The notes: a model not told the origin generated them from the letters alone. Shown: positions 25,401-34,266, numbered from the stretch's first letter. The stretch: DNA of 64,000 nucleotides from Anderseniella sp. Alg231-50 (GCF_900149695.1 NZ_LT703007.1:186001-250000), one strand, 5' to 3'. Numbers and translations: made by a program.

Positions 25401-26172
25401 AGAATATGACGACGGCAAGCTTGGCGAGATCTTCATCGACATGCACAAGGAAGGTGCCGCCTTCCGCGCCATGATGAACAACTTCGCCATCGCGGTGTCG
25501 CTCGGCCTGCAATATGGCGTGCCGTTGGAAGAGTATGTCGAGGCGTTCACCTTCACCCGCTTTGAGCCTGCGGGTCAGGTCCAGGGCAACGAGGCGATCA
25601 AGAACGCCACGTCGATCCTCGACTATGTGTTCCGCGAACTGGCCGTGTCCTATCTGAGCCGCAACGACCTGGCCCATGTCGAGCCAGCCGATATTCGCTT
25701 CGATGCCATGGGCAAGGGCGAAGACGAAGGCAAGCCCGGCGCGGCGCCGTGCCCTCCAGGCGGCATGCCGGCCATGGCGGTGGCATCATCGGGCTACACA
25801 CGGCAGAAGTTGTCGGACAATGTGTTCATGATGCCGAACAGCCTGACGTCGGCAGCCATAACCAATCCGGTTGCCGCCAGCCAGTCGCGTATTGAAGCGG
25901 CCTATGTGGCAGACGGCGCGGCTGCTCTTGATGTGGCTGTCGAGATGGCGGTTGAAGCCAGCCTGCAGCCGGCAATAGAGACCGAGGAAAGCGTGGCCCC
26001 GCTGGACATCGATTCAGACGGCCAGGTGAAAACCGAAGCCGAACGCCGGGTCGAGGCGCGCATGAAGGGATATGAAGGCGACAGCTGCGGCGAATGCGGC
26101 AACTTCACCCTGCTCCGCAACGGCACCTGCATGAAGTGCGATACCTGCGGGAGTACGAGTGGCTGCAGCTAA
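22423..26172 (+). CDS. nrdJ: Vitamin B12-dependent (class II) ribonucleotide reductase
   Basis: A 1249-residue adenosylcobalamin-dependent reductase that makes deoxyribonucleotides and works with or without oxygen. Recognisable segments are [19 protein letters not shown] and [21 protein letters not shown] near the N-terminus, [21 protein letters not shown] at the active-site barrel, [21 protein letters not shown], and [18 protein letters not shown] long variable region rich in Glu/Asp is followed by a C-terminal cysteine cluster [21 protein letters not shown], which is either a zinc ribbon or the redox tail that reduces the active site. Length matches the large alphaproteobacterial NrdJ. The start ATG at 22423 has AAGGGG 6-8 bases upstream. 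It is preceded by the structured leader and the DnaA- and NrdR-like sites. Confidence 0.96.
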   Translation: MRVERRFTAEGKGPYAGVEFRKATSEIKNPDGSIVFQLKDIEVPKAWSQVASDIIAQKYFRKAGVPARLKKVEENSVPSWLWRSVEDTDALAELPEDERYSSEMSAQQVFNRLAGTWTYWGWKGGYFDAEEDALAFYEEMVNMLATQRCAPNSPQWFNTGLHWAYGIDGPGQGHHYVDFETGKLTKSTSSYEHPQPHACFIQSISDDLVNEGGIMDLWVREARLFKYGSGTGSNFSFIRGENEPLSGGGKSSGLMSFLKIGDRAAGAIKSGGTTRRAAKMVVVDVDHPDIEAYIDWKVKEEEKVAALVTGSKVTQQHLKIIMKACVNCDGPGDDCYNPAKNPALKRAIKDARKSHVPDSYIKRVLQFAAQGFKEIEFDTYDTDWDGEAYRTVSGQNSNNSVRVTDEFLRAVENGSSWDLKWRLQDGVAKTIDAGDLWGKIGNAAWACADPGIQFHTTINDWHTCPASGDIRASNPCSEYMFLDDTACNLASLNLLTFLDKSNSKFDIEGFEHGVRLWTMVLEISVLMAQFPSKEIAKRSYEYRTLGLGFANIGGMLMTSGISYDSDEGRAICGAISAIMTGVSYATSAEMAGELGPFPGYKKNAKAMLRVMKNHQLAARGSSQGYEKLAVNPVPLDHANCADKDLVAHAVAAWDRAVKLGAKNGYRNAQATVIAPTGTIGLVMDCDTTGIEPDFALVKFKKLAGGGYFKIINRAVPAALHTLGYSEGQIEGIIKYAVGNGTLSGAPAINHETLKAKGFTSKELQIVEDGLASAFDIKFVFNKWTLGEEFCTKTLGISAEQLDDFNFCVLSHLGFAKADIEAANVFVCGAMTLEGAPELQDEHLPVFDCANPCGRLGKRYLSVDSHIRMMAAAQPFISGAISKTINMPNEATVEDCQAAYMLSWKLALKANALYRDGSKLSQPLNAALIEDEDEDADDMIDQVAAMPQTQRVEKVVEKVIEKVLAREREKLPQRRKGYTQKAIVGGHKVYLRTGEYDDGKLGEIFIDMHKEGAAFRAMMNNFAIAVSLGLQYGVPLEEYVEAFTFTRFEPAGQVQGNEAIKNATSILDYVFRELAVSYLSRNDLAHVEPADIRFDAMGKGEDEGKPGAAPCPPGGMPAMAVASSGYTRQKLSDNVFMMPNSLTSAAITNPVAASQSRIEAAYVADGAAALDVAVEMAVEASLQPAIETEESVAPLDIDSDGQVKTEAERRVEARMKGYEGDSCGECGNFTLLRNGTCMKCDTCGSTSGCS

Positions 26173-26184
26173 ACAAATGTCGGA

Positions 26185-26206
26185 GGGTGGGGCTTGTGCC
26201 CCACCT
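26185..26206 (+). terminator. Hairpin downstream of nrdJ
   Basis: GGTGGGGC / GCCCCACC is a perfect 8-bp GC-rich stem with a TTGT loop (26186-26205), 14 bases after the nrdJ stop. The following sequence is only mildly T-rich (TGTTATC), so it may terminate weakly or protect the 3' end. Confidence 0.5.
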
Positions 26207-26368
26207 GTTATCAAACTTGACAGGCCAATACTCCGGTGTTGGCCATCAGCACGAGGAGAACAAAAAGTGATCATTTTTTAGGAAGAAGAAAGGGCACCGC
26301 GCTACTCGTAATAGCACGATGCCCCACATGCTTAGCCCCCAAAATTGACATACCAAGGACCTCACAAA

Positions 26369-26638
26369 ATGAGTTTACTACAAATGTTCGAGTCGGACAG
26401 CCGCAAGGTTGCCGCATGGCAAAAAGCTACAATTGTCCCCGGTTTTGACGCTTCTAGAATTAGGCGCGACAGGTTCGGCAATTACATCAGCTGGTTCGAC
26501 TATGGATTGAAAACTACCTACGGTTGGGAAATAGACCACGTCTGGCCCAGTTCACTCGGCGGCAGCGACGCCAACGGCAACCTCGCTGCGACCCATTGGC
26601 AAGCCAATAGAATAAAATCCAATAGATTTATTGGATAA
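26369..26638 (+). CDS. Small HNH-type endonuclease
   Basis: An 89-residue protein whose C-terminal half carries the HNH layout: GWEIDHVWPSSLGGSDANGN (IDH with the first metal His), then NLAATHWQANRIKSN, with the second His and the Asn/Lys of the alpha helix. The N-terminal half (AWQKATIVPGFDASRIRRDRFGNYISW) matches the beta strand region of small HNH families. The ATG at 26369 has AAGGA 10 bases upstream. Its AT content is well above the neighbours, so it was probably acquired. No partner (methylase, antitoxin, terminase) is recognisable next to it except the ImmA-like protein 160 bases downstream. Confidence 0.7.
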   Translation: MSLLQMFESDSRKVAAWQKATIVPGFDASRIRRDRFGNYISWFDYGLKTTYGWEIDHVWPSSLGGSDANGNLAATHWQANRIKSNRFIG

Positions 26639-26675
26639 CCCAACTGATGGCGGGGCAACTGCTCCGCCATATTGG
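26639..26675 (+). terminator. Long hairpin after HNH gene
   Basis: CCAA + ATGGCGG + GC pairs with GC + CCGCCAT + TTGG (26640-26675) with one G.T mismatch and a 4-base AACT loop. It starts at the HNH stop codon. It probably ends transcription or marks the border of the AT-rich islet. Confidence 0.5.
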
Positions 26676-26797
26676 TTGCTGCAAAGCTTAAAATATCGTC
26701 CACAATATTGCGACTCAGTCGCAAACTAGGATATCCTAAAAAGTCAATCAATTCAATTCGCTGACATTGCTCAAATACTGCGAGTTAGGCACAAATT

Positions 26798-27565
26798 ATG
26801 AAATCAATCAGCACAATTTCAAGAGTCGCAAATCTAGTGCGAATTAGGTTGTTTTGCTCTGATTCGTTTCCTTTACCAATCGAAATATTGCTACATCGCA
26901 TTAATGATATCGTACGCGGGGCGAAAATTATCGTCAAAACAGACAATACAATGCCTCATGACGAAGCTTATGCTGATTGCGAAGAAAAGATCATCTATCT
27001 CCGTAAGACAGTGGTCGACCAGCTTAGATCGAATAACCCGAGAGCGAGATGGACCTTAGCCCATGAGCTTGCTCACTTAGTGCTTTCTCATCGAGGCACA
27101 TTATCACGGGCAGTCACCAATTTGCGCGGCAGTCAGTCAACAGTGCGAGTTTACGAACGAGAAGCAAACATATTTGCGGAGCACTTTTTGGCCCCTGATA
27201 TGATGGTAGAGACTTGTGCGGATGCTGGAGAACTTTCAAAAAAGACCGGGATGTCCCTTTCCGCGGCACAAATCCGGTTCAACGAATTTCAAGCCTTAAA
27301 ACGTCAGGAGAAGGGCGAACTACGTGATCTGCCTGGATCGGCAAAAGCGTATCTGAAGAAGCAGATCGACAAGGGTTACAAACCGCGCCATGTCTCTGTC
27401 GACTCGATCAACGTACATTCACTTGGATCTGAGAAAGCCGCGATCGCACAAGGATATCTCGCGGAACCTTGCCCCCAATGCGGCGATAGAAAACTAGTTA
27501 GGCGATCCGGACGGATATTCTGCGAGTGTGGCTGGCCACCGGATGGTGACTTTGCGACAGATTGA
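26798..27565 (+). CDS. ImmA/IrrE-type metallopeptidase with C-terminal zinc ribbon
   Basis: A 255-residue cytoplasmic protein. The zinc site H89-E-L-A-H93 lies in WTLAHELAHLVLSHRG, and YEREANIFAEHFLAP (about 127-141) supplies the third ligand Glu, as in ImmA/IrrE peptidases that cleave repressors. The C-terminus adds a zinc ribbon CPQC...CEC (residues 225-244). ImmA proteins usually sit next to a xenobiotic-response repressor such as ImmR; none is visible here. DNA is AT-rich relative to the window. A role in a mobile element or defence is possible. The adjacent HNH gene makes a small unexplained module. Confidence 0.75.
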   Translation: MKSISTISRVANLVRIRLFCSDSFPLPIEILLHRINDIVRGAKIIVKTDNTMPHDEAYADCEEKIIYLRKTVVDQLRSNNPRARWTLAHELAHLVLSHRGTLSRAVTNLRGSQSTVRVYEREANIFAEHFLAPDMMVETCADAGELSKKTGMSLSAAQIRFNEFQALKRQEKGELRDLPGSAKAYLKKQIDKGYKPRHVSVDSINVHSLGSEKAAIAQGYLAEPCPQCGDRKLVRRSGRIFCECGWPPDGDFATD

Positions 27566-27602
27566 CTCGGAAAATGCCGTGGTTCCTGAGGGCATCATCG
27601 TT

Positions 27603-27682
27603 ATGCCAGCAAAGGCTGGCATCCATTTCCGTAACGACGCGTGTCCAAATTGCTGCCTATGGACCCCAGCCTTCGCTGGGGT
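27603..27682. repeat. Intergenic palindromic repeats of the PAKAGIH/PAFAGVT type
   Basis: Two perfect stem-loops: ATGCCAGC-AAAG-GCTGGCAT (27603-27622) and ACCCCAGC-CTTC-GCTGGGGT (27663-27682). Read as protein in either strand they yield the well-known PAKAGIH / PAFAGVT stretch found in dispersed intergenic repeats of many proteobacteria. No protein is coded. It marks the right border of the AT-rich islet. Confidence 0.7.
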
Positions 27683-27804
27683 GACAATTTGAATGGATTG
27701 CTGGCGAACTCCTCTTTCCAAACCGGCCTGTATTTCCCTATGCTCAACACTCGATATGAGCGCTCGGCAGCAAATCCCTCACACCATCAGGAAACACCCG
27801 ACAC

Positions 27805-28203
27805 ATGGCCCCTTCCCCGAAATCCGTTCATGACATGGCGGCAAAATATGCTGCTGCCTGGAGTTCCCAGTCACCGGAAGGCGTCGCGTCGTATTATGCG
27901 CCCGACGGCAAGATTGCCATCAATGGCGGCGATGAGATCGCGGGCCGGGCAGCGGTCGCGGAAATGGCGGCCGGGTTTTACGAGGAGTTTCCAGACCTGA
28001 TCGTGCATCTGGATGATATTCGTGCTGCCGGCAACCAGGCGATTTTCGTCTGGACCCTGGAAGGCACCCATTCAGGTACCGGCAACCGGGTCAAGGTACA
28101 GGGCTGGGAAGAATGGACCCTGAGCGATGATTGCCTGGTGGCAATGTCGCTGGGCCGGTTTGATGCAGTGGAATATGACCGCCAGATCGCCGAAGGCATC
28201 TGA
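27805..28203 (+). CDS. NTF2-like (SnoaL-type) protein
   Basis: A 132-residue soluble protein of the NTF2-like cone fold. Segments ASYYAPDGKIAINGGDEIAGRAAVAEM and FVWTLEGTHSGTGNRVKVQGWEEWTL have the pattern of SnoaL-like polyketide cyclase relatives: an N-terminal helix pair, then a curved sheet. The family covers many small-ligand binding and isomerase functions; none can be assigned. The ATG at 27805 is the first in frame before the fold. Confidence 0.7.
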   Translation: MAPSPKSVHDMAAKYAAAWSSQSPEGVASYYAPDGKIAINGGDEIAGRAAVAEMAAGFYEEFPDLIVHLDDIRAAGNQAIFVWTLEGTHSGTGNRVKVQGWEEWTLSDDCLVAMSLGRFDAVEYDRQIAEGI

Positions 28204-28245
28204 CGGGAGTTCGCATCGGCATCTCGTCTTCGCCGGATACCCGGA

Positions 28246-28509
28246 TCAGTTGATCAGCATGGCTTCCGTTGACGAATGGCCGCGGTCACATCCACCGCCA
28301 TACCCGGAATAAGACGGTACGGACTGTGACTGCTTGCCGGTCTTGCCGACTTCGCCCGTCGCCACTGTGGCGGCAGCTTCAGCGGCCGTTGTGGTCGTTA
28401 CTGCAGTGTTGGCATTTGTTGCCGGAGCGGGTGTTGCTTCAGGCATCGAGCCGGCGACAGCCGGCAATGCGAACAGGGCAATGAAAGCAGGAACAAGCAT
28501 TGTTTTCAT
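28246..28509 (-). CDS. Small secreted Ala/Thr-rich protein
   Basis: An 87-residue protein with a signal peptide (MKTMLVPAFIALFALPAVAG, cut near 19). The mature part is low-complexity Ala/Thr/Val (about 25-50), followed by SYSGYGGGCDRGHSSTE with a single cysteine. GGAGG sits 5 bases before the ATG at 28509. Longer frames to 28569 carry no signal and are not used. Unknown function; exported disordered protein. Confidence 0.6.
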   Translation of the reverse strand: MKTMLVPAFIALFALPAVAGSMPEATPAPATNANTAVTTTTAAEAAATVATGEVGKTGKQSQSVPSYSGYGGGCDRGHSSTEAMLIN

Positions 28510-28705
28510 GGTAACCTCCGATAAATCGACATGGTACTCATCAAGGCCGTCTGCCTTAGTGTAACGCACTCAATGCGGTTTTCCTATGGAGCTTTCGTGG
28601 TTTTGGCGATCAGGTAACCTGAGCCCCGGCGAGACCAGGCTGGCAACAACGCCTGTTGCTCCCCATATCTGACAGGTAGTGAAGTCGAACCAGGAGGATG
28701 CACAG

Positions 28706-29089
28706 ATGGCCGTAACCCAGATACTTGCCGCCCTGATCGGGCTCTATTTCATCTGCGGCGGCATCGCCATCCTGCGCGACCGCAAGGTGATGGCTGGCAT
28801 GATGGAGTCGCTTATTGATCAGCCGGTACTGGGCTATCTGGGCGGCGTCATGGCGTTTGCCATCGGCGGCACGATTTTGGCCGTGCATTCACTGTGGACC
28901 GGATGGCTGGCTGGTTTCGTGACGCTTGTCGGTTGGGTGGCGCTGGCAGAAGGCGTGCTGCTGATTGCGGCACGTGAACCATTTTTGAGGATTGTGTCGA
29001 AACTGAAACTGGACAATCGTTTCGGCACAATCTTGAGCCTGGGCATCATCGCGCTTGGCGGTGTGCTGCTGGCGGCGTCATTACTGTGA
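28706..29089 (+). CDS. Small multi-pass membrane protein
   Basis: A 127-residue protein with about four transmembrane helices (ILAALIGLYFICGGIAIL, GYLGGVMAFAIGGTILAV, GFVTLVGWVALAEGVLLIA and TILSLGIIALGGVLLAASL). AGGAGG lies 9-14 bases before the ATG at 28706. No family is recognised with certainty. Its partner genes on both sides are on the opposite strand, so it is probably transcribed alone. Confidence 0.65.
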   Translation: MAVTQILAALIGLYFICGGIAILRDRKVMAGMMESLIDQPVLGYLGGVMAFAIGGTILAVHSLWTGWLAGFVTLVGWVALAEGVLLIAAREPFLRIVSKLKLDNRFGTILSLGIIALGGVLLAASLL

Positions 29090-29146
29090 GATGCAAACCC
29101 TGAAAACCGGCCCGCGTTAAGCGGTTCGTGTCATTCCACAGAGCGT

Positions 29147-29416
29147 TCAAAGGTGGAACTTCGTTGGTGACTGGCGGGCCGTTTTTGGCTTGGCGGGCCG
29201 TTTCCTGGCAGGCGATTTCCGATTTCCGGCAGCAGCGTTGTTGGCTGTCAGCAACGGGATAAGGCGTGACAGACGTGCACTGCACTGCACCAGCAGTTTA
29301 AAATCGTCCTCGCTCAAGGTTCCGCCGCCTGCGGCCAGCTTTTCCAACACATCAAGATCAGCGGATACTGAATCCACAGCAATCGTCTCTTCGGAAAAAT
29401 TGTTCAACCCGGTCAT
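29147..29416 (-). CDS. Small hypothetical protein with basic tail
   Basis: An 89-residue soluble protein. Residues 1-55 are predicted helical (VSADLDVLEKLAAGGGTLSEDDFKLLVQCSARLSRL); the C-terminal third is Lys/Arg/Pro-rich (KSPARKRPAKPKTARQSPTK), reminiscent of DNA-binding tails. An AAAGG site is upstream of the ATG. No homologous family recognised. Confidence 0.45.
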   Translation of the reverse strand: MTGLNNFSEETIAVDSVSADLDVLEKLAAGGGTLSEDDFKLLVQCSARLSRLIPLLTANNAAAGNRKSPARKRPAKPKTARQSPTKFHL

Positions 29417-29592
29417 GTGATACGGGGCCTTTTACAAGGATGATCGACAACTTCACCTTCCCCCGATGGCGCGAACTCAACGCAACAAACATGTTTCTTT
29501 AAGCAGGTATTAGCAGATTCGGCGATTCTGCAGAATCCCGATCAGGCAAAGATTATACTGCAGTTATGATGAAATTGAGTTTTCTGCGTGCG

Positions 29593-30030
29593 TCAGTCGT
29601 CATCCGCACTCGGCACCTTGACCAGGGCCTCGCCTTCCAGCACCAGCAGATCTTCAACCGAGCAACTGCAGGCCAGCCTGACGCGATTGCCCTTGTCGCT
29701 CAATTCCAGCACTTCGACACGCGCCGTTACAATGTCACCAATGCGCACCGGAGCCTTGAAATTCAGTGTCTGCTTCATGTAGATCGCGCCGGGCCCCGGC
29801 AACCTGGTGCCGATCACTGCTGAAATCAGGCTGGCTGTGTAAAGGCCGTGGGCAATTCGACCCTTGAAAGGGGTCTGGGCTGCAAAGTGTTCCGACAGAT
29901 GGATCGGATTACGGTCACCTGATATCTCAGCGAAACCTATCACGTCGGACGACTTGACCTCCTTGGCATAGGTCTCCGACATGCCAACGGACAGATCTTC
30001 GAAATACAGGGTCTGGGTGGCAGGAAGCAT
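29593..30030 (-). CDS. MaoC-like (R)-enoyl-CoA hydratase
   Basis: A 145-residue single hot-dog domain protein. The hydratase signature is clear: SSDVIGFAEISGDRNPIHLSEHFA (catalytic Asp and His of the hydratase 2 motif), FKGRIAHGLYTASLISAV, then GAIYMKQTLNFKAPVRIGD. This is the PhaJ/MaoC layout that supplies (R)-3-hydroxyacyl-CoA from enoyl-CoA, for example for polyhydroxyalkanoate synthesis; PHA genes are not in the window. The ATG at 30030 is chosen because the longer frame (to 30156) has no family residues upstream. Confidence 0.87.
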   Translation of the reverse strand: MLPATQTLYFEDLSVGMSETYAKEVKSSDVIGFAEISGDRNPIHLSEHFAAQTPFKGRIAHGLYTASLISAVIGTRLPGPGAIYMKQTLNFKAPVRIGDIVTARVEVLELSDKGNRVRLACSCSVEDLLVLEGEALVKVPSADDD

Positions 30031-30159
30031 GGCTGGAATCTCGCTTAAAACTGGCGACAGACGAATTATATTGCACCGCAATATGCGCATCCGGGCAATT
30101 TCTGTCCAGCCCTGGTAGAAAGGATTCGGCGAACTGGTTTTCGCCCGCCTGGCCAAGCA

Positions 30160-30221
30160 AAAACAGGCCCCAAAAATGAGAGACCCCGGAACGCTTGAGC
30201 CCCCTCGTGCGTTCCGGGGTC
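30160..30221 (-). terminator. Terminator of the L,D-transpeptidase gene
   Basis: A perfect 13-bp inverted repeat (GACCCCGGAACGC at 30182-30194, GCGTTCCGGGGTC at 30209-30221) with a 14-base loop. In leftward reading it is followed by TCTCATTTTTGG, a T-run, which makes it a rho-independent terminator for the gene at 30274-30930. Confidence 0.75.
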
Positions 30222-30273
30222 AGGGTAACCCCCCAAGGCTCCCCTGCAAAACCAGTTATGTGGGCGCTGCCTG

Positions 30274-30930
30274 CTAGCGGCGCACGATCACCCTCGCACC
30301 GACGCGGGCGCGCTTGTGAAGATCGATAATGTCAGTGTTGGTCAGGCGAATGCAGCCCGACGATACAGCACCGCCGATTGAAGACGGGTTGTTGGTGCCA
30401 TGAATACGGTACAGCGAGCTGCCGATATAAAGTGAGCGGGCGCCCAGAGGATTGTTGGGACCGCCTTCCATGCGCGCCGGCAGGATAATGCCCTTTTTCT
30501 TTTCACGCGCGATCATTCGTTTTGGCGGTGTCCAGCTTGGCCACGTGGCCTTGCGGGAAATTTTCGCGCTGCCGGACCACTGGAAGCCCTGGCGGCCTAC
30601 GCCGACGCGGTATTTGTAGGCCTTGCCGCCGGGTTGAATGAGGTAGAGGTTGCGTTCGGACGTATCGACAATGATCGTGCCCGTCTTGTGTTTGGCCCCT
30701 TGCGGAAAACTGACCAATCTCCGCGTACTGGGTCCGTAGTTACCACCGCCCCCACCAAAATTGAAGCCGGAGCGGCTCCTGTCGCCGTTGTTGTTATTGC
30801 CGATTCCACCAAAAAGACATTCGATAAAATTACTGCACTGCTTGCCGTTTCGCGATTCTGCGCTTGCTGTTGGCACTGCCACAGCCGCTGCGAGTACAAT
30901 CGCGGAAAGTGATAGTAATGTGCGGCGCAT
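30274..30930 (-). CDS. L,D-transpeptidase (YkuD family)
   Basis: A 218-residue exported enzyme. Signal peptide at 1-24 (ILAAAVAVPTASA region). A Gly/Asn-rich linker (about 40-65, NNNNGDRSRSGFNFGGGGG) leads to the YkuD domain, with SLYRIHGTNNPSSIGGAVSSGCIRLTN holding the catalytic HxxxxxxxxxxxxxSxGCxR motif. Such enzymes form 3-3 cross-links in peptidoglycan or attach lipoproteins to it. AGGAGG lies 5 bases before the ATG at 30930; the frame to 31149 runs through intergenic sequence and is ignored. Confidence 0.9.
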   Translation of the reverse strand: MRRTLLSLSAIVLAAAVAVPTASAESRNGKQCSNFIECLFGGIGNNNNGDRSRSGFNFGGGGGNYGPSTRRLVSFPQGAKHKTGTIIVDTSERNLYLIQPGGKAYKYRVGVGRQGFQWSGSAKISRKATWPSWTPPKRMIAREKKKGIILPARMEGGPNNPLGARSLYIGSSLYRIHGTNNPSSIGGAVSSGCIRLTNTDIIDLHKRARVGARVIVRR

Positions 30931-31078
30931 GGAACCTCCTGCTCGCGAATCCCTTGAAGCAATCAGCTTCTCGATGACCTGACCATAGATGCGGCTGCGC
31001 AGCACATTCAAGGGCGAGTAGAGGCGTCGATGCATTATTTTGAAAAGTGTTGCATAAATGCCACGGTCGGCAAAAACC

Positions 31079-31507
31079 TTATACTTTAGTCTTACGACCG
31101 TACAATTCGAGCCGGTGATGGACAATTTCATAACCCAGTTCGCGGGCAATCTCTTCCTGCAGGCGTTCGATCTTCTCCGACTGGAACTCGATCACCGCGC
31201 CGGTGTCCATGTCTATCAGGTGATCATGGTGCGGCCCGTCTGCCGGCTCATAGCGCGACCTGCCGTCGACAAAGGCGTGGCGCTGGATGGCGCCATGTTC
31301 TTCCAGCATTTTCAAGGTGCGGTAGACAGTGGGCAGCGAGATGCGGCTGTCCTGCCTCACAGCACGCCGGAAAATATCCATGGCATCGGGATGCTCGTCC
31401 CCCTTGTCGGCCAATATCTGGATGATGAGTTTGCGCGGCTTGGTAATACGCGCCCCGCCCTCACGCAGGGCGTTCAAAAGTTCATCGCTGTCCAACGGTG
31501 TCGACAT
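31079..31507 (-). CDS. mur: Fur-family regulator, probably Mur (manganese)
   Basis: A 142-residue Fur-family repressor. The N-terminal winged helix is [31 protein letters not shown]... with the recognition helix [19 protein letters not shown]. The dimer domain holds [17 protein letters not shown], the typical metal ligands. The conserved CxxC zinc motif of classical E. coli Fur is absent, as in alphaproteobacterial Mur and Irr-related proteins. It is divergent from sitABCD with two putative operators between, so it most likely controls manganese uptake and its own synthesis. Irr is excluded by the lack of the haem motif. Metal specificity is inferred from context. Confidence 0.83.
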   Translation of the reverse strand: MSTPLDSDELLNALREGGARITKPRKLIIQILADKGDEHPDAMDIFRRAVRQDSRISLPTVYRTLKMLEEHGAIQRHAFVDGRSRYEPADGPHHDHLIDMDTGAVIEFQSEKIERLQEEIARELGYEIVHHRLELYGRKTKV

Positions 31508-31524
31508 GGCGGCAAACTAGCAAG

Positions 31525-31543
31525 TTGATAATCATTTGCAATA
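31525..31543. promoter_or_regulatory. Fur-family operator near mur start
   Basis: The segment TTGATAATCATTTGCAATA has the GATAATCATT half of a Fur box and lies 18 bases upstream of the mur start codon. It may allow autoregulation. Less regular than the second site. Confidence 0.4.
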
Positions 31544-31570
31544 ACAAAATGCCGTTGTGAAATTCCTTAT

Positions 31571-31585
31571 TGCAAATAATTTGCA
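31571..31585. promoter_or_regulatory. sitA: Perfect 15-bp palindrome TGCAAATAATTTGCA (Mur/Fur operator)
   Basis: A perfect palindrome (TGCAAAT-A-ATTTGCA) lies 46 bases upstream of the GTG start of sitA. Its TGCAA ends and AT-rich core resemble the manganese-responsive sequences bound by Mur in rhizobia. It would repress sitABCD when manganese is sufficient. Confidence 0.6.
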
Positions 31586-31631
31586 TTTACATAAAGTAAC
31601 CGCCAGCAAACTGACAACCGGAGCATCGTAC

Positions 31632-32525
31632 GTGGGTCAAAACCTGAAACAGATCGCAATCCTGGCAACACTGGCGGTCGCCATGTTCGGCATGGCGCCA
31701 GGTGCCCATGCAAAACTGAAGGTTGTCACCACCTTCACCATCATTGCCGACATGGCGTCCAACGTGGCCGGAGATGCCGCTGAGGTCGTTTCCATCACCA
31801 AGCCCGGCGCGGAAATACACAACTACCAGCCGACCCCCAAAGACATTGTCCGCGCCCAGGATGCCGACCTGATATTGTGGAACGGGCTCAACCTGGAACA
31901 GTGGTTTGAGAAGTTTCTCGCCAACCTGTCCGGCGTTCCGTCCGTCGTCATCAGCGACGGGGTCCAGCCCATGAGCATTGTGGCAGGCCCCTACTCCGGA
32001 AAACCCAACCCGCATGCCTGGATGAGCCCGACAGATGCGCAAGTGTATGTCGACAACATGGCCCGTGCCATGGCTGAACAGGATCCGGAAAACGCAGATG
32101 TCTACAAAGCCAATGCAGAGAGTTACAAAGCCGAGATCGAAGCCCGCGTTGCCCCCATCCGCCAGTCACTTGCCGCCATTCCCGACAACGAACGCTGGCT
32201 GGTCACAAGCGAAGGCGCATTTTCCTACCTGGCCCGGGATTTCAATCTGAAGGAACTGTTCCTGTGGCCGATCAATGCCGACCAGCAGGGAACGCCACAG
32301 CAGGTGCGCCGGGTGATCGACGAGGTACGGGCCAACAATATCAGGTCGGTGTTCAGCGAAAGCACGATTTCGCCGGCTGCCGCAAAACAGGTGGCGCGTG
32401 AAACCGACGCCAGATACGCCGGGGTACTGTACGTGGACTCACTATCCGGCCCGGACGGTCCCGTGCCCACCTATCTCGACCTGCTCAGCGTCACAACCCA
32501 AACAATCGCGGCGGGATTGAAGTGA
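31632..32525 (+). CDS. sitA: Metal ABC transporter substrate-binding protein (Mn/Fe type)
   Basis: A 297-residue periplasmic binding protein of the cluster A-I family. The signal peptide (cut near GAHA, residue 27) precedes the mature [20 protein letters not shown]. Metal ligands fit the Mn/Fe set: His in [10 protein letters not shown], His in [10 protein letters not shown], Glu in [12 protein letters not shown] and Asp in YVDSLSGP. A third His and the His-rich loop of zinc-specific ZnuA are missing. GTG at 31632, with CCGGAG upstream, is the start; the longer frame (to 31557) would put the operator inside the gene. First gene of sitABCD. Confidence 0.9.
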   Translation: MGQNLKQIAILATLAVAMFGMAPGAHAKLKVVTTFTIIADMASNVAGDAAEVVSITKPGAEIHNYQPTPKDIVRAQDADLILWNGLNLEQWFEKFLANLSGVPSVVISDGVQPMSIVAGPYSGKPNPHAWMSPTDAQVYVDNMARAMAEQDPENADVYKANAESYKAEIEARVAPIRQSLAAIPDNERWLVTSEGAFSYLARDFNLKELFLWPINADQQGTPQQVRRVIDEVRANNIRSVFSESTISPAAAKQVARETDARYAGVLYVDSLSGPDGPVPTYLDLLSVTTQTIAAGLK

Positions 32526-33412
32526 TGCTAAACCCGGTCCGAACAGAGCAACACAACGACGACGGACTCCAAGTCCAGGATGTGACCGTTACATATCGTA
32601 ACGGTCACACTGCACTTTATGACGCCAGTTTCTCATTGCCGGCCGGCACGATTACGGCCCTCGTCGGCGTCAACGGATCCGGCAAGTCCACCCTGTTCAA
32701 GGCCATTATGGGATTTGTACCACTGGCCAAGGGCGACGTCAGAATGCTCGGCATGAGCGAGGAACAGGCGCTGGAGCGCAACCTTGTCGCCTATGTGCCG
32801 CAATCCGAAGAAGTCGACTGGAACTTTCCCGTCCTGGTCGAGGATGTGGTGATGATGGGCCGGTACGGCCACATGAACTGGCTGCGCATGCCGAAGCAAC
32901 GTGACCATGAAATGGTTGCCAGCGCACTTGAGCGGGTTGGCATGAGCGACTTCCGCAAACGCCAGATCGGCGAACTGTCCGGCGGCCAGAAAAAACGGGT
33001 GTTCCTGGCCCGGGCGCTCGCCCAGGAAGGCAGGATCATCCTGCTTGACGAACCGTTCACGGGCGTCGACGTGAAGACCGAGGACGCCATCATCAAACTG
33101 CTGCACGGTTTGCGCGATGAAGGACACATCATACTTGTCTCGACCCACAATCTCGGCTCGGTGCCACAGTTCTGCGACCGCGCCATCCTGATCAAGGGCA
33201 CCGTGCTTGCCGACGGACCGACGGCGCAGGTGTTCACGCAGGCCAATCTTGAACATGCCTTCGGCGGCGTGCTGCGCCAGTTCACCCTGGGCGGCGAAGA
33301 CCTGCATGACGACGATGATGCCCGCACCGTTACGGTTCTCACCGACGATGAGCGCCCGTTCGTGATTTACGGCGACAAGGAAAAGGAAGAAGAACAGGAG
33401 CGGCGAAAATGA
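32525..33412 (+). CDS. sitB: Metal ABC transporter ATPase
   Basis: A 295-residue ATPase. Walker A is [10 protein letters not shown], the signature [15 protein letters not shown], Walker [11 protein letters not shown], and the switch histidine is normal in [10 protein letters not shown]. It overlaps the sitA stop by one base (TGATG) and sitC by four. The C-terminal 50 residues are strongly acidic ([18 protein letters not shown]), which is an extension beyond most ATPases of this family. It supplies energy for Mn/Fe uptake. Confidence 0.92.
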   Translation: MLNPVRTEQHNDDGLQVQDVTVTYRNGHTALYDASFSLPAGTITALVGVNGSGKSTLFKAIMGFVPLAKGDVRMLGMSEEQALERNLVAYVPQSEEVDWNFPVLVEDVVMMGRYGHMNWLRMPKQRDHEMVASALERVGMSDFRKRQIGELSGGQKKRVFLARALAQEGRIILLDEPFTGVDVKTEDAIIKLLHGLRDEGHIILVSTHNLGSVPQFCDRAILIKGTVLADGPTAQVFTQANLEHAFGGVLRQFTLGGEDLHDDDDARTVTVLTDDERPFVIYGDKEKEEEQERRK

Positions 33413-34266
33413 ACCTGCTGCTGGAGCCGTTTGCCTACAACTACATGGTCAATGCCATGTGGGCTTGCGCGCTGGTCGGTGCCGTGTGCGGTTTCCTGTC
33501 GGCCTATCTGATGTTAAAGGGCTGGTCCCTGATCGGCGATGCCCTGTCGCACGCGATCGTGCCCGGCGTGGCCGGCGCCTACATGCTCGGATTGCCGTTC
33601 TCGATCGGGGCGTTTTTCTCCGGCGGCCTGGCGGCGCTGACCATGCTGTTTCTGAACCAGCGCACCAAGCTGCGCGAAGACGCCATCATCGGCCTGATCT
33701 TTACATCGTTCTTTGCGCTGGGACTGTTCATGGTCTCGCTGTCACCGACATCGGTCAACATCCAGACCATCGTGCTCGGCAATATCCTCGCCATTACCCC
33801 GGAAGACCTGGTCCAGCTGGTCATCATCTGCGGCGTTTCCATGACCGTGCTGCTGCTCAAATGGAAAGACCTGATGGTCACGTTCTTCGACGAGAACCAC
33901 GCCCGCTCAGTCGGGTTGAACACAACCGCCCTCAGGCTGGTGTTCTTCACCCTGCTGGCAGCGTGCACCGTTGCTGCACTGCAGACAGTCGGCGCGTTTC
34001 TGGTGATCGCAATGGTGGTGACACCGGGTGCCACCGCCTATCTGCTGACCGACCGGTTTTCCAGACTGATCATCCTGTCAGTGTCGATTGGAGCCGTCAC
34101 CAGCTTTCTCGGAGCCTATCTCAGCTATTTCCTCAACGGCGCGACCGGCGGGATCATCGTCATCCTGATGACTGCTGTTTTCCTTCTCGCTTTCTTGCTG
34201 GCGCCAAAGCACGGCATGCTGGCGGCAAGGGCAAAGGCCCGAGCCGTCCTGGAGACACGGTCATGA
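33409..34266 (+). CDS. sitC: Metal ABC transporter permease
   Basis: A 285-residue permease with about eight transmembrane helices, starting [42 protein letters not shown]. The ABC-3 (ZnuB/MntB-like) hallmarks are [18 protein letters not shown] and [23 protein letters not shown]. It overlaps its neighbours by 4 bases on both sides. It pairs with sitD to form the transmembrane channel; two different permeases are typical of sit-type Mn/Fe systems. Confidence 0.92.
   Translation: MNLLLEPFAYNYMVNAMWACALVGAVCGFLSAYLMLKGWSLIGDALSHAIVPGVAGAYMLGLPFSIGAFFSGGLAALTMLFLNQRTKLREDAIIGLIFTSFFALGLFMVSLSPTSVNIQTIVLGNILAITPEDLVQLVIICGVSMTVLLLKWKDLMVTFFDENHARSVGLNTTALRLVFFTLLAACTVAALQTVGAFLVIAMVVTPGATAYLLTDRFSRLIILSVSIGAVTSFLGAYLSYFLNGATGGIIVILMTAVFLLAFLLAPKHGMLAARAKARAVLETRS

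Noticed and set aside
27566-27720. Short coding frames reading PAKAGIH/PAFAGVT
   Set aside because: These are translated palindromic repeats, not proteins.
33459-34262. Long N-terminal extension of sitD
   Set aside because: It is an out-of-frame shadow of sitC with Arg/His/Pro-rich composition. The real start is the ATG at 34263, which overlaps the sitC stop.
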